Shown: positions 53,174 to 63,172, counted from the stretch's first letter. The stretch: 64,000 nucleotides of DNA from Chitinophagaceae bacterium (GCA_016717285.1 JADKFU010000002.1:248001-312000); one strand, 5' to 3'. The notes: a model not told the origin generated them from the letters alone. Numbers and translations are program-made.

Positions 53174-54538
53174 CTACCCTAACCTCGTCTTCTTTACAAT
53201 CCGCATTTGCGCATAAATCCCCGCTGTCCATCCGATCATAGGCGGCGTTTTATATTCCTCTTTCACATTTACATTTCCTTCCACAGCATTATATTTCTCC
53301 CACAAAGTGCCTGTTGATTTAAACGCAGCATACACAGTGTTCACATATTTCGAACGAATGCGTTTTGCATCTTCTTTAAAGTTGTAGTTGGAGAGTGCTT
53401 CGGAAAGGATCAATGAATGAGGCGGCCAGGTATTCGGATAATCCCACTGGTAGATGAAATCATGGATGGCTGCTTCACAAGGCACCACACCGTGTGCGAA
53501 TTCATATTGTTTTAAATGTTCTTTCACTTGCTTAGCCTGAGCAGTTGAAGCGCATCCAACCCATAACGGTTGAAAAGTTGCAAACGAAGTCATTTCCGAA
53601 GGCCGTTCATTTTTCATATCGTAATCAAGATATAATCCACGCTCTTCATTCCATAAGAGATCATCCATCAGTTGCTTTCTTTTCGCCGCTCTGTCCATCC
53701 ATAATTTGCTTTCCCCATTTTCCAGTATTGTAGCAAAACCGGACATCGTTACTTCGTACAAATAAAGATTACTGTTCAGATCAACAGGAATAAAATCAGA
53801 ACAACGGCCGTCGAACCTCGGCGTAAAATCATAACCTGCTTCAGCCTCCGCCAGGCGATGACCTGCAATAGAAATTTTTTCTTCAGCATCTGTTGCATTC
53901 AATGGTAACCGGACTTTTTTCAGGTGCTCATAAAAATCAGCCAGGTACGCAGGTGTAGCATCATGGTGATGACGTGATAATCCGTAAGTCGTGCTTCTTT
54001 TTGTTATCCAGAAATCATATTCTTTGCTGATAAGCGGGTAGGCAGTTTTCAGCCATTCCTTATTTCCGGTAGCATCATAAATGTCTTTCACCATCATGCA
54101 CAGATAGGGAGGCTGTGAGCGGTTGGTCATATCGATACGATTGCTGTTGGGCACGAATCCAAGCCGATCGACAAGGAAAAGCACATTGTTCACATTGTTT
54201 TCTGCTTGTGTAATATCACCAAGTGCAATCAACCCTCGATTCAGGAAGTAAGTATCGTAGTAAAACAAATTTTGAAAATGAACACTGATGCACGGCACAT
54301 TGAAGGCATGCGGAAGTGGAATGCTTTTCCCCAATGAATCCACCTCAGAGGATGGCCGCAATGTTTTCCCGATCGAATCCCTGATGTAATCCAAAACGGG
54401 ATCCTGTGGAAGAATGGCATCACCAAAAACAGGAATACTAAAAGGAAAAAACAGCGAGCCTGCGGCAGTTGCAAAGCCCAGGAATTTTCTTCGGTTGAGC
54501 ACCTGTTTGGTCATTGTTGTTTTGTGGAGTTTTGGCAA
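53174..54538 (-). CDS. GH37-type trehalase-family enzyme, Tat-exported
   Basis: A 454-residue glycoside hydrolase. The N-terminus has an RRKFLG twin-arginine motif and a hydrophobic stretch (FATAAGSLFFPFSIPVFG), so export by the Tat system is likely. The catalytic alpha/alpha barrel shows FQNLFYYDTYFLNRGL, like the trehalase DSYF segment, VPNSNRIDMTNRSQPPYL, and the signature QWDYPNTWPPHSLI. LWEKYNAVEGNV is the C-terminal family motif. It is shorter than most trehalases (about 550 residues) and could hydrolyse trehalose or a related disaccharide. Confidence 0.85.
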   Translation of the reverse strand: MPKLHKTTMTKQVLNRRKFLGFATAAGSLFFPFSIPVFGDAILPQDPVLDYIRDSIGKTLRPSSEVDSLGKSIPLPHAFNVPCISVHFQNLFYYDTYFLNRGLIALGDITQAENNVNNVLFLVDRLGFVPNSNRIDMTNRSQPPYLCMMVKDIYDATGNKEWLKTAYPLISKEYDFWITKRSTTYGLSRHHHDATPAYLADFYEHLKKVRLPLNATDAEEKISIAGHRLAEAEAGYDFTPRFDGRCSDFIPVDLNSNLYLYEVTMSGFATILENGESKLWMDRAAKRKQLMDDLLWNEERGLYLDYDMKNERPSEMTSFATFQPLWVGCASTAQAKQVKEHLKQYEFAHGVVPCEAAIHDFIYQWDYPNTWPPHSLILSEALSNYNFKEDAKRIRSKYVNTVYAAFKSTGTLWEKYNAVEGNVNVKEEYKTPPMIGWTAGIYAQMRIVKKTRLG

Positions 54539-54891
54539 ATTTAGGATGTTATTATTTGCATGAACTAACGGTGATCCAATGAATGATGACCGTGTTAATT
54601 TTCCTGGAAGCTTTTCGTGAAGACTCCATAGTATGGATGCTCATTGATACCGGCTCCATCTTACCTTCCTGGGAAGTTACATGACAAAGGAAACCCGGAT
54701 GCTGAAACCCCAGCTATGGCATAGATTAAATACAGGATCAACCTGAGGTTAGCATGTCTTTGGTGTGAAGTACAGTCTCTATAAGGTCACCATAAGGTCA
54801 GTGAAAGGCCTCTGTGAGGTCTTCTCAACCACTCACCATGACCTCCTGCTCCTTGTTTTAGTGCAATTGATTTTTGTTTTTTTACTCGAGT
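54539..54891. other. Intergenic, no gene seen
   Basis: About 353 bases between the GH37 and AsmA-like genes, both on the minus strand. Short phrases of AAGGTCA recur near 54781-54830, without a regular period. No gene, terminator or clear promoter. Confidence 0.4.
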
Positions 54892-57363
54892 TTATTTCTT
54901 GGTGGGTTTCGGTTCTTCTTCTTTTTTCTTGTCTTTCCCGAGAATCACCGGCATCACTTTCAGATCCCCATCATTTGAATGTGTGGCGCGCAACACTAAA
55001 CTTCCTCCTTTTTTTGCCGCCGAATCAGTGAGTGCAAGGCGTTCTGTTGCATCCATTTTTTTCAGGTTGATGAGTGGAACGGTGATGAGCATGTCTGTAG
55101 TTGTTTTATTGAAATCATAAATGCCCGTGATGAACAGCGTGAGTACAGAAGAAAAGATGTTGAGTGTATCAATATCAAATACAGTTCCTTCGAGTCTTGA
55201 ACGGTTATCAATGTCAGCAAAATCAATGTTGTTGAAATCACGGTTCTTAAAAATATAATTGCTGACTTTGTCAAGCCCATCTACATTTTTCAGTTGACCG
55301 TTCTTCACCCTTGTTCTTACTGAGCCTTTCATGGACGAGCCGATGACCTGGTAATTTTGATCAATAGTTGCCGCAAACGAAGCATTCGTAGAGAGGGTTC
55401 CTGAAATGTTTTGATCTGTAATGGTGGATTGATTGAAATTGTTGAAGGAATACAGGAGATCGCTCATGCTCACATCTTTGATAGTTGTTTTCGCGTTGAG
55501 GGCATGTTGACTGCCTGAGAGATTGTCGATGGACAGGTTAAGCAGGAAATTACCTCCGCTGGTGTTCATCGCCGCTTCATTTACCTGCAGGCTGTTATTG
55601 GCGAGCACCAGGTTTGCTTTGATCGCTGTTCCGGAAAAACGATTCACAATCACTTTCTTCGCCGATACATTCATGTTCAATTCAACACTTGTGGAGATCC
55701 AGTTCACCAGGTCGGGAATGTCGGCCTTCTTCGATTCGGTGGCAACCTCTTTCTGCTCCTTGCGCGCTGAAGGAGGTTGTTGGAATGCATTAAAGTCTAT
55801 GGTATCGGCAGTCAGGTCGAGGGTAGCGTAAGCTTTCACTCCCGGTATCAAAAGAAATGCGATAAAATATTTCGTGGATCCTGTCATCGTCATCTTATTT
55901 CCATTCATCCGCATGCTGAGGGATTCAATCCAAAGGTCCGGTTTTTTGAAGTTAATATTGCCGTCTACGTCTCTGAATTCATACCCGCTTGTTATGCTGT
56001 TGAAATCAGTATTCCTGAATACCGCAGAGCCATAGAGATCGCCTATCGTAACCTTATTCACCGAGTCAATAAAATTGGTAAGGGGCCCGTTAAATGTATA
56101 TCGGACATCAAACGCACCATCAAGAAACTTCAGGTTGGGTGTAGTCACTTCCCCCTGTTTTGCTTTATCATAACTGAGATGTGCCTGCATCCCCATCACC
56201 GGCTCCTTGAGATCAGTGACCGTAACTGACGCCTTGATTGGTAATCCGAAATAGGTGCCGTTGAAAGCAGGAATCCTGACCCTTGAATTATGGTCATCAT
56301 TGATTTGTGTGCTGTCCATGTGAGAGGTGAACCAACCCAACAAGTAGAGGTTGTCGAATGATCGTATCCCGGCATTGAGTTTATTCCCCGTAGACTTGAA
56401 ATAGACATCGACTGCGGGCTTGCTTCCGGGTGTGATAAATCCATCAACCACTACATAAGCAATCACAGGCTTTTCCAACTGGAATGGTTTAAGCTTCTCC
56501 TGGATGGCCGGTGTTAAAGCACCAAATGCTACTGCAGGGATTATGCTGCTTGCACTAAAGGTCATGTGCATGGTCTTCTCCTTAAAATTCATATTGATGT
56601 TGATGAGCAAAATTTCATTCTTAAGATTCAGCAACCCATCTTTTACCGATAACAAAGCATTGTCCGGATCAAACCCGACATAAGTATTCAGTTTGATATC
56701 CTGGTCAGTGAGATAACCGCCCTTTAAAGGATTGAATACGAGTCCATCGAAATGAATGGAAGCATCCAGTTGGTATGACATAGGAGCATTCCCGGCCACT
56801 GTTTTAAATTCTGCTTTTTTGAATGTGAGTCCGAACTTCTTTCCTTTAAGTGAATCGGTCATATGAAAGGAAACGTTTTCCAGGATGATGGTTGTGATTC
56901 CCGGAATATTCACCTCTTTCTTCTCCTGTGTTGCGGGTGGAGCTTGACGGGCTTTCGGTATATTCATTTGTCCGCTGGAATCTTTTACCATATAGATGGA
57001 AGCATCGGAAATCCTGATCGAATTGAATTGGATGGCTCCTGTAAAAAGGCGCAACAGGTTTACGCCGATGGAAATTTTTCCTGCGGTGAACACCGTATCT
57101 CCTCTTATTGCTGAAGCTGAATCAGTAACAAAAATATGCCCGATGCAAATGGTAAAATGGGGAAAGCGCTCAAAGACGGTATAGTCCATATCCTGCATCA
57201 CCAAATGGCCACTCATTTTATCATCAAAAGTGTTGGTGATCAGGGCATGTATTTCTTTTTTATGAGTGACCAATAAAATATATCCTGTCACCAGGAAAGC
57301 GATGATCAGCACTAGAGCAGCAATTGAAATTCTTTTGATCCATTTGAGGAGGTTGGGACTCAT
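54892..57363 (-). CDS. AsmA-family envelope protein
   Basis: An 823-residue protein with one N-terminal membrane helix (IAALVLIIAFLVTGYILLV) and a large periplasmic body. The AsmA_2 or AsmA-like pattern includes GHLVMQDMDYTVFERFPHF (start of the beta-groove), GDTVFTAGKISIGVNLLRLF and RISDASIYMVKDSSGQMN. The C-terminal quarter has RVKNGQLKNVDGLDKVSNYI and LEGTVFDIDTLNIFSSVLTLF. Such proteins bridge the periplasm and are thought to move phospholipids to the outer membrane. The tail is charged (GKDKKKEEEPKPTKK). The gene is alone. Confidence 0.9.
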   Translation of the reverse strand: MSPNLLKWIKRISIAALVLIIAFLVTGYILLVTHKKEIHALITNTFDDKMSGHLVMQDMDYTVFERFPHFTICIGHIFVTDSASAIRGDTVFTAGKISIGVNLLRLFTGAIQFNSIRISDASIYMVKDSSGQMNIPKARQAPPATQEKKEVNIPGITTIILENVSFHMTDSLKGKKFGLTFKKAEFKTVAGNAPMSYQLDASIHFDGLVFNPLKGGYLTDQDIKLNTYVGFDPDNALLSVKDGLLNLKNEILLININMNFKEKTMHMTFSASSIIPAVAFGALTPAIQEKLKPFQLEKPVIAYVVVDGFITPGSKPAVDVYFKSTGNKLNAGIRSFDNLYLLGWFTSHMDSTQINDDHNSRVRIPAFNGTYFGLPIKASVTVTDLKEPVMGMQAHLSYDKAKQGEVTTPNLKFLDGAFDVRYTFNGPLTNFIDSVNKVTIGDLYGSAVFRNTDFNSITSGYEFRDVDGNINFKKPDLWIESLSMRMNGNKMTMTGSTKYFIAFLLIPGVKAYATLDLTADTIDFNAFQQPPSARKEQKEVATESKKADIPDLVNWISTSVELNMNVSAKKVIVNRFSGTAIKANLVLANNSLQVNEAAMNTSGGNFLLNLSIDNLSGSQHALNAKTTIKDVSMSDLLYSFNNFNQSTITDQNISGTLSTNASFAATIDQNYQVIGSSMKGSVRTRVKNGQLKNVDGLDKVSNYIFKNRDFNNIDFADIDNRSRLEGTVFDIDTLNIFSSVLTLFITGIYDFNKTTTDMLITVPLINLKKMDATERLALTDSAAKKGGSLVLRATHSNDGDLKVMPVILGKDKKKEEEPKPTKK

Positions 57364-57849
57364 TGGGAGCGGTATTTGAAACTATAATAATACGAATTCC
57401 CTATTACTTTTTTGAAGAATTGGATTAAAGGTTTGCTAAGAAAAATGCATTGCGATTATTGACCTTTCAGGTTTCTCAACATGCCTATGCCGAAAAGAAA
57501 AGCGACATGAATTTCACACAATTTAAAAATTATTGCTTTTTTTTATTATCTTTCTTTAAATACTTTAAAATTCCAATCCTTTTTTTTAGCTGAGAGCGAG
57601 TTGCTATTAGTGAGCTGTGTCGTATCCCTCGTGCTTGCAATGGTGGTTTTCATAATTTGGATAGTGCATAACCGCCAAATGCTTTTTAATTTTTTTACTT
57701 TTAAAAATTCCGCAGATGAATCATTGCAAACAGAAACTGAAAAAACTTAGAATATGCTATAAAAATTGATCCCTGTTTGAAATATGTGCCTCAAATGCAG
57801 AACACAACATGGAAGCAAATAACTTTTGAATTACTTTACTGCCTTCATC
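57364..57849. other. Intergenic with one possible small frame
   Basis: About 486 bases between divergent genes. A 49-codon frame at 57601-57750 is listed separately. The sequence around 57530-57560 is very A/T rich, which fits promoters. Confidence 0.4.
57601..57750 (+). CDS. Possible single-pass membrane microprotein (weak)
   Basis: A 49-codon frame from TTG (or GTG at 57610) to a TAG at 57748. It would encode one hydrophobic helix (SCVVSLVLAMVVFIIWIVHN) then a polar tail ending QTETEKT. The shape fits a small membrane protein, but the start codons are rare ones and no ribosome site is seen. It may be chance. Confidence 0.2.
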   Translation: MLLVSCVVSLVLAMVVFIIWIVHNRQMLFNFFTFKNSADESLQTETEKT

Positions 57850-59784
57850 ATGAATAATAATCGTGCTTTGGAATTCCGTCTTTCTTACGTATCAAATAAA
57901 AGTGTGCTGATAAAAAGCACCGGGCTAATCTGCTTTATCATCATTTTTTTCAACTGTTGTCTTCGCGCGCAAAGCCCTTCTTCCATTGAATGGCAAAAAT
58001 GTTTGGGAGGCAGCTGGTATGAAATAGCGAAATCAGTTCAACAAACTTCTGATGGTGGGTTTATCGTTGCAGGCTATACTGAGTCTACCGATGGAGATAT
58101 TTCCGGGAACCATGGTGGATCTGATTACTGGGTTGTAAAACTAGACAGCTATGGAGTTATGGAGTGGCAAAAATGTTTGGGAGGAAGCTATTATGAATTT
58201 GCCCATTCTGTTCAGCAAACCACGGATAAAGGATTTATTGTTGCGGGATATTCAAGTTCGAATGACGGTGACGTTTCAGGAAATCATGGAGATTATGATT
58301 ATTGGATCGTAAAGCTTGACAGCACTGGAACAATGGAGTGGCAGAAATGTTTGGGTGGAAGTAAGTATGATGCCGCTCATTCAATTCAGCAAACCTCGGA
58401 TGGTGGGTTTATCGTTGCCGGAGAGACAGGGTCCACGATTGGTGATGTTTCAGGAAATCATGGTTCTGGTGATTATTGGGTCGTAAAACTTGATGGGTCC
58501 GGAAATATTGAATGGCAGAAGTGTTTGGGTGGAAGCGACTATGATGTCGCACAATCAGTTCAACAAACCTCAGACGGTGGCTTTATCGTTGCCGGTTACA
58601 CCAGTTCAAATGATGGTAATGTTTCGGGAAACAATAGTGCATACAGCGACTATTATGATGGATATTATTCCGATTACTGGATCGTAAAACTTGATAGCGC
58701 CGGAAACATTGAATGGCAGAAATGTTTGGGTGGAAGCTATGATGAGTATGCATTTTCTATTCAGCAAACCATGGAAGGGGGATACATCGTTGCCGGTTCC
58801 ACCGGGTCAAACGATGGCGAAGTTTCGGGAAACAATAGCGGGTACACCTACTACGACTTTTATTACATGTATAGTGACTACTGGGTAGTAAAACTCAATG
58901 ACTCCGGAGACATTGAGTGGCAAAAATGTTTAGGTGGAAGCTATGATGATTATGCATTTTCTATTCAGCAAACCATGGAAGGCGGATACATCGTTGCCGG
59001 AACAGCGTATACCGGAAATGCATTTACCAATCCCCCCAACGATGGCGATATTTCAGGAGGTAAGGGTGATGATGATTATTGGATTGTAAAACTTAGCGGC
59101 ACCGGAAATATCCAATGGAAACAATGTTTGGGTGGAGGCCTTTATGAGTATGCTTATTCAATTCAGCAGACCGCTGACGGTGGATTGATCATTGCCGGAG
59201 AAACAGCGTCTGAAGATGGTGATGTTTCGGGAAATGACGGTCCCACGCATTACTGGATCGTAAAACTCTACACATGCAATGATTCCGTGTTGTTTTACGC
59301 TGATGCCGATGGTGATGGTTATGGAAATGCAGGTGTAAGCCAGGTAACAATTGCCTGTTCATATCCTGAAGGATATACTATGGACAGTACTGATTGTAAT
59401 GATACCGATCCTTACACCTTTCCTGGCTCAATTGAAATTCCCGAAAATTACATGGATGATGATTGCGATGGAGTGATTGACGAAGTATTTGGTGTAGGTA
59501 TTTCTTCCATTGCTGATGATGTTCCTGTATTTTTTGTTTTTCCAAATCCTACCGGTGGTTTGTTTAAGCTGACGCTTCAATTGAATGAGGAAGACAATGC
59601 AGATGCAAAGATCGAAGTGATCGGCTTACTTGGTCAAATAGTGTATACAGAAAAAGCAGCGGTTGAAAAAGGGAAACTGCAAAAAGAAATTCAATTGAGT
59701 CCTTCAACAGCAAGAGGAATGTATTTAGTGAAAGTGACAACCGGCGATGAAGTGCATACTACTAAAATTCATCTCACGAAATAA
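57850..59784 (+). CDS. Secreted EWQKCLGGS-repeat protein, T9SS cargo (copy 1)
   Basis: A 644-residue protein from the ATG at 57850 (MNNNRALEF); a TTG at 57826 is less likely. A signal-like segment ends CCLRAQ. Seven repeats of about 60 residues each begin (I/M)EWQKCLGGS and contain SIQQTSDGGFIVAGYT and a YWVVKLD strand, a pattern typical of propeller-like secreted Bacteroidota proteins. Then comes a MopE-type calcium-binding motif (DADGDGYGNAG to DDDCDGVIDE) and a T9SS sorting tail starting VFPNPTGGLFKLT. The Cys of each repeat is conserved. A near-identical gene follows within 30 bases. Confidence 0.85.
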   Translation: MNNNRALEFRLSYVSNKSVLIKSTGLICFIIIFFNCCLRAQSPSSIEWQKCLGGSWYEIAKSVQQTSDGGFIVAGYTESTDGDISGNHGGSDYWVVKLDSYGVMEWQKCLGGSYYEFAHSVQQTTDKGFIVAGYSSSNDGDVSGNHGDYDYWIVKLDSTGTMEWQKCLGGSKYDAAHSIQQTSDGGFIVAGETGSTIGDVSGNHGSGDYWVVKLDGSGNIEWQKCLGGSDYDVAQSVQQTSDGGFIVAGYTSSNDGNVSGNNSAYSDYYDGYYSDYWIVKLDSAGNIEWQKCLGGSYDEYAFSIQQTMEGGYIVAGSTGSNDGEVSGNNSGYTYYDFYYMYSDYWVVKLNDSGDIEWQKCLGGSYDDYAFSIQQTMEGGYIVAGTAYTGNAFTNPPNDGDISGGKGDDDYWIVKLSGTGNIQWKQCLGGGLYEYAYSIQQTADGGLIIAGETASEDGDVSGNDGPTHYWIVKLYTCNDSVLFYADADGDGYGNAGVSQVTIACSYPEGYTMDSTDCNDTDPYTFPGSIEIPENYMDDDCDGVIDEVFGVGISSIADDVPVFFVFPNPTGGLFKLTLQLNEEDNADAKIEVIGLLGQIVYTEKAAVEKGKLQKEIQLSPSTARGMYLVKVTTGDEVHTTKIHLTK

Positions 59785-59814
59785 AAAACCTTTCATTTCC
59801 TTCATCTTTTTATT

Positions 59815-61776
59815 ATGAAAATTTCACTTTATAATGCTGGTACTATGAATAAAAATTGCTCTACAGGACTGCACTCCTCTTATTTATCACCTGCAAATGC
59901 ACTGATAAAAAGCACCGGACTGATATGTTTCTTCATCATTTTTTTCAACTGTTGTCTTCGTGCGCAAGGTCCTTCTTCCATTGAATGGCAAAAATGTTTG
60001 GGTGGTACCTGGCATGATATAGCAAAGTCAATTCAACAAACGACTGATGGTGGATTTATCGTTGCGGGTCATACGGAGTCTACGGATGGAGATGTTTCCG
60101 GAAACCATGGTGGATCTGATTACTGGGTTGTAAAACTTGATAGCTACGGAGACATGGATTGGCAAAAATGTTTAGGTGGAAGCAGTTATGATTTTGCCAA
60201 CTCCATTCAACAAACTACTGACAAAGGATTTATTGTTGCAGGATATTCTGTTTCGAATAACGGCGATGTTTCAGGAAATCATGGTTTTTATGATTGTTGG
60301 ATCGTAAAGCTTGACAGCATCGGAACAATCGAGTGGCAGAAATCTTTGGGAGGAAGCGACTATGATGTTACTAATTCAGTTCAGCAAACCACAGATGGTG
60401 GGTTTATCATTGCGGGAGCTACCAATTCATTTGATGGTGATGTTTCAGGAAATCACGGTAGTGTAGATTATTGGATTGTAAAGCTGGGCAGCACTGGAGT
60501 TGTCGCTTGGCAAAAATGTTTGGGAGGAAGTAGTTTCGATGAAGCATCATCTATTCAGCAAACGTCAGACGGTGGATTTATCGTTGCCGGTTTCACAAAG
60601 TCCAACGATGGCGATGTTTCAGGAAACAATAGCGTGTACAGTGACTATTATGAAGGGTATTATTCCGATTACTGGGTCGTAAAACTTGATGGCTCCGGCA
60701 ACATTCAATGGCAGAAGTGTTTGGGTGGAAGTTATGATGAGAATGCATTATCTATTCAACAAACCATTGAAGGCGGATATATCGTTGCCGGTTACACCCA
60801 GTCCAACGATGGCGATGTTTCAGGAAACAATAGTGGGTACTACGACTATTATAACCCGAACTATCCCGATTACTGGGTGGTAAAACTCAATGACTCCGGT
60901 GAAATTGACTGGCAAAAATGTTTAGGGGGAAGCATTTGGGATGAGGCATATTCAATTCAGCAAACCTCCGATGCCGGATTTATTGTTGCCGGAGCAGGAT
61001 ATACCGGAGATTTGTATACCTACCCACCCAATGATGGTGATATTTCAGGAGGTCACGGTGACGATGATTACTGGATTATAAAACTTAGCGGCAGCGGGAA
61101 TATCCAATGGAAAAAGTGTTTGGGCGGAGGCAATTATGAGATCGCGTATTCAATTCAGCAAACAGCTGATGGTGGATTGATCGTTGCCGGAGAAGCAGTA
61201 TCTGATGATGGCGATATTTCAGGAAATCACGGGCTTGAGGATTACTGGATTGTAAAACTTTACACGTGCAATGATTCCGTGCTTTTTTATGCTGATGCCG
61301 ATAGTGATGGTTACGGAAATGCAGGTGTAAGCCAGGTAGCAATTGCCTCTTCATATCCTGAAGGATATACAATGGACAGTACTGATTGTAATGATACCGA
61401 TCCTTACACCTATCCCGGCTCCATTGAAATTCCCGAAAATTACATGGATGACGATTGCGATGGAGAGATTGACGAAGTATTTGGTGTAGGTATCCCTTCA
61501 ATGTCGGATGGTGTTCCTGCGTTTTTTGTTTTTCCAAATCCTACTGGTGGTTCGTTCATGTTGTCTCTTGAATTGGGTGATGAAGAAAATTCAGTTGCAA
61601 AAATCGAAGTGATCGGTTTGCTTGGTCAAATAGTATATGCGGAAAAAGCAATGGTTGAAAAAGGGAAACTGCAAAAAGAAATTCAATTGAGTCCTTCAAC
61701 AGCAGGCGGAATGTATTTAGCGAAAGTGACCATTGGCGATCGGGTGCACACGATTAAAATTAATCTCCGAAAATAA
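59815..61776 (+). CDS. Secreted EWQKCLGGS-repeat protein, T9SS cargo (copy 2)
   Basis: A 653-residue paralogue of copy 1. It has the same signal region (CCLRAQG), seven repeats (one with Ser in place of Cys, WQKSLGGS), the MopE-type motif (DADSDGYGNAG) and the T9SS tail (VFPNPTGGSFMLS). The first 40 residues are unlike copy 1, and an internal ATG at 59845 is also possible. Long stretches after the repeats are the same at the residue level, while surface positions differ. I infer a recent tandem duplication. Confidence 0.85.
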   Translation: MKISLYNAGTMNKNCSTGLHSSYLSPANALIKSTGLICFFIIFFNCCLRAQGPSSIEWQKCLGGTWHDIAKSIQQTTDGGFIVAGHTESTDGDVSGNHGGSDYWVVKLDSYGDMDWQKCLGGSSYDFANSIQQTTDKGFIVAGYSVSNNGDVSGNHGFYDCWIVKLDSIGTIEWQKSLGGSDYDVTNSVQQTTDGGFIIAGATNSFDGDVSGNHGSVDYWIVKLGSTGVVAWQKCLGGSSFDEASSIQQTSDGGFIVAGFTKSNDGDVSGNNSVYSDYYEGYYSDYWVVKLDGSGNIQWQKCLGGSYDENALSIQQTIEGGYIVAGYTQSNDGDVSGNNSGYYDYYNPNYPDYWVVKLNDSGEIDWQKCLGGSIWDEAYSIQQTSDAGFIVAGAGYTGDLYTYPPNDGDISGGHGDDDYWIIKLSGSGNIQWKKCLGGGNYEIAYSIQQTADGGLIVAGEAVSDDGDISGNHGLEDYWIVKLYTCNDSVLFYADADSDGYGNAGVSQVAIASSYPEGYTMDSTDCNDTDPYTYPGSIEIPENYMDDDCDGEIDEVFGVGIPSMSDGVPAFFVFPNPTGGSFMLSLELGDEENSVAKIEVIGLLGQIVYAEKAMVEKGKLQKEIQLSPSTAGGMYLAKVTIGDRVHTIKINLRK

Positions 61777-61842
61777 AAACGTCTTCTCCGTTGCATCTAA
61801 TTGGTCCGGATATGCTACTGCGCTGGCCGGGATTTTTTTTAA

Positions 61843-62050
61843 TCATAAGTGTTCGAAACCTTGAGCAATTAAATTTATGCTAATGATTGAGTGTCTGTAT
61901 TGACAAGGAGCAAAAAAAATGTCATGCTGATCGGAGTCGAAGAACGACATTTTTATTTGCGGAACACTTCAACAAAAGCAATGTCGCATTTCGGCTCTGC
62001 TGCTAATGACACACTTCCTAATTAACCGATTTTCAATAGATCTGGAATGG
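61843..62050. repeat. Dispersed intergenic repeat, copy C
   Basis: ATCATAAGTGTTCGAAACCT starts it, as at 42145, then TTGAGCAATTAAATTTATG as in copies A and B. A hairpin (ATGTC to GACAT with CGGAGTCGAAG) and the GCTGCTAATGACACA block follow. The interval 61777-62427 holds no gene. Confidence 0.75.
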
Positions 62051-62112
62051 GTCATTTTCCCTTAAGTAAACGTTTCCGTAAAAGCAAAATCAACGCAATA
62101 ATGGTACGGTGC

Positions 62113-62213
62113 GTGAGGTCATGGTGAGCCTGTCGAAACAGTGCCGCGCCAGGCTCGCATTAAATTAGCTTCAATTCCTCCGCCGCCCTTCGACAAGCTC
62201 AGGAAGACCTCAC
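62113..62213. repeat. MITE-like element with 25-base terminal inverted repeats
   Basis: Left arm GTGAGGTCATGGTGAGCC to GTCGAA (62113-62137) pairs with right arm TTCGACAAGCTCAGGAAGAC to CTCAC (62189-62213), with a few mismatches. It is 101 bases, non-coding, and lies within the copy C interval. Confidence 0.7.
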
Positions 62214-62295
62214 ACACTGAAATTCTTTGCGCTATTGTAATTTCCCGGTTGAGAAAGTGAAACAGAAAATCTTTATTACAAGTGGAAATAGCAAT

Positions 62296-62346
62296 GTCAT
62301 TCTTAAAGAACCCGATTTGAAAATAGTTTGCGCTCAGCGTGACATT
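62296..62346. repeat. Dispersed repeat 3' block, copy C side
   Basis: GTCATTCTTAAAGAACCC to TTTGCGCTCAGCGTGACATT, a near copy of 46427-46476. Confidence 0.7.
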
Positions 62347-62427
62347 GCTTTTGTTATAAAGCAGCAATGCTACCTCTAAGTTGTCATTAAATATGTTCCA
62401 TAAAATATTCAGGATAAAATCATCATT

Positions 62428-62802
62428 ATGAAAAATATTGCTTTTTTTCTTCTCACAATTGTGATACTCAACTCCTGTCGGAAAGATTCCAATGATTTTC
62501 TCGTTGGCGTAGATGTACAATCATCTTTCAACCATGACGAGGTGAAAATATTTATTGATGGAAAAAAACTGATTGATAAAGAACTTCAAACCTTTGAGGT
62601 GCTTGGAGTTTGTTATGGAGACGGACAGATCATCACTTCCAAAAATAAAGGGAATCATAAAATAAAAGTGATTGTAAATAACGGAACCACGGTGACTGAA
62701 AATTTTTCGTTAGACGCTGACTTGTATATTGGAATTAACTACAACCAACAAACTAAGGAAATTTCGTTTGTTTATGCCGCCCAGCGATTCATTTATGATT
62801 GA
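62428..62802 (+). CDS. Hypothetical lipoprotein
   Basis: A 124-residue exported protein. The signal peptide ends in the lipobox VILNSCRKD. The mature part is a small beta-rich domain: HDEVKIFIDGKKLIDKELQT, GNHKIKVIVNNGTTVTENFS and ADLYIGINYNQQTKEISFVY. No family is recognised. A dispersed repeat lies just upstream. A low-quality homopolymer region lies downstream. Confidence 0.7.
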   Translation: MKNIAFFLLTIVILNSCRKDSNDFLVGVDVQSSFNHDEVKIFIDGKKLIDKELQTFEVLGVCYGDGQIITSKNKGNHKIKVIVNNGTTVTENFSLDADLYIGINYNQQTKEISFVYAAQRFIYD

Positions 62803-62904
62803 GCAAATAATGCGGATTTGTGAAAGTGATTTTATTTATACAAATATTGTATTCAAAGCAGTCCGTCCCAAAACTATAATCGTGTAAGAAGACGTATCCA
62901 CGGG

Positions 62905-63172
62905 GAAAAAACGGGGGAAGGAAAAAAAAAAAAAAAAACCAAAAAGGAAAAAACCTGCCGGGGGGGGGGGGGGGGGGGGGCCCCCTCCCCACCCCCCGCG
63001 CCCCCGAATTTTTCCCGCCCCCCCCCGCGGGAAAAAAAAAAAACACCCCCGGGGGGGGGGGGGGGGGGGAAAAAAAAACCTTAGGGGGGGTTTTTTTTTT
63101 CCCCCCCCCCTCCCCCCCCCCCCCCCCCCCAAAAGGGAAGGGGGGGGGGGGGGGGGGGGGGCCCCCTCTACC
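62905..63172. other. Homopolymer-rich sequence, probable assembly artefact
   Basis: Runs of up to about 20 G or C with A and T runs, unlike any nearby DNA. It spans open frames in both strands that encode only proline, glycine, phenylalanine and lysine runs; none is credible. Confidence 0.75.

Noticed and set aside
54765..55031. 88-codon plus-strand frame overlapping the AsmA-like gene end
   Set aside because: It overlaps the coding 3' end of a clear gene in antisense and contains only a hydrophobic run from A/T-rich sequence.
61085..61537. 150-codon minus-strand frame opposite the second EWQK-repeat gene
   Set aside because: Antisense shadow with low-complexity His and Arg content; the plus-strand protein is clearly real.
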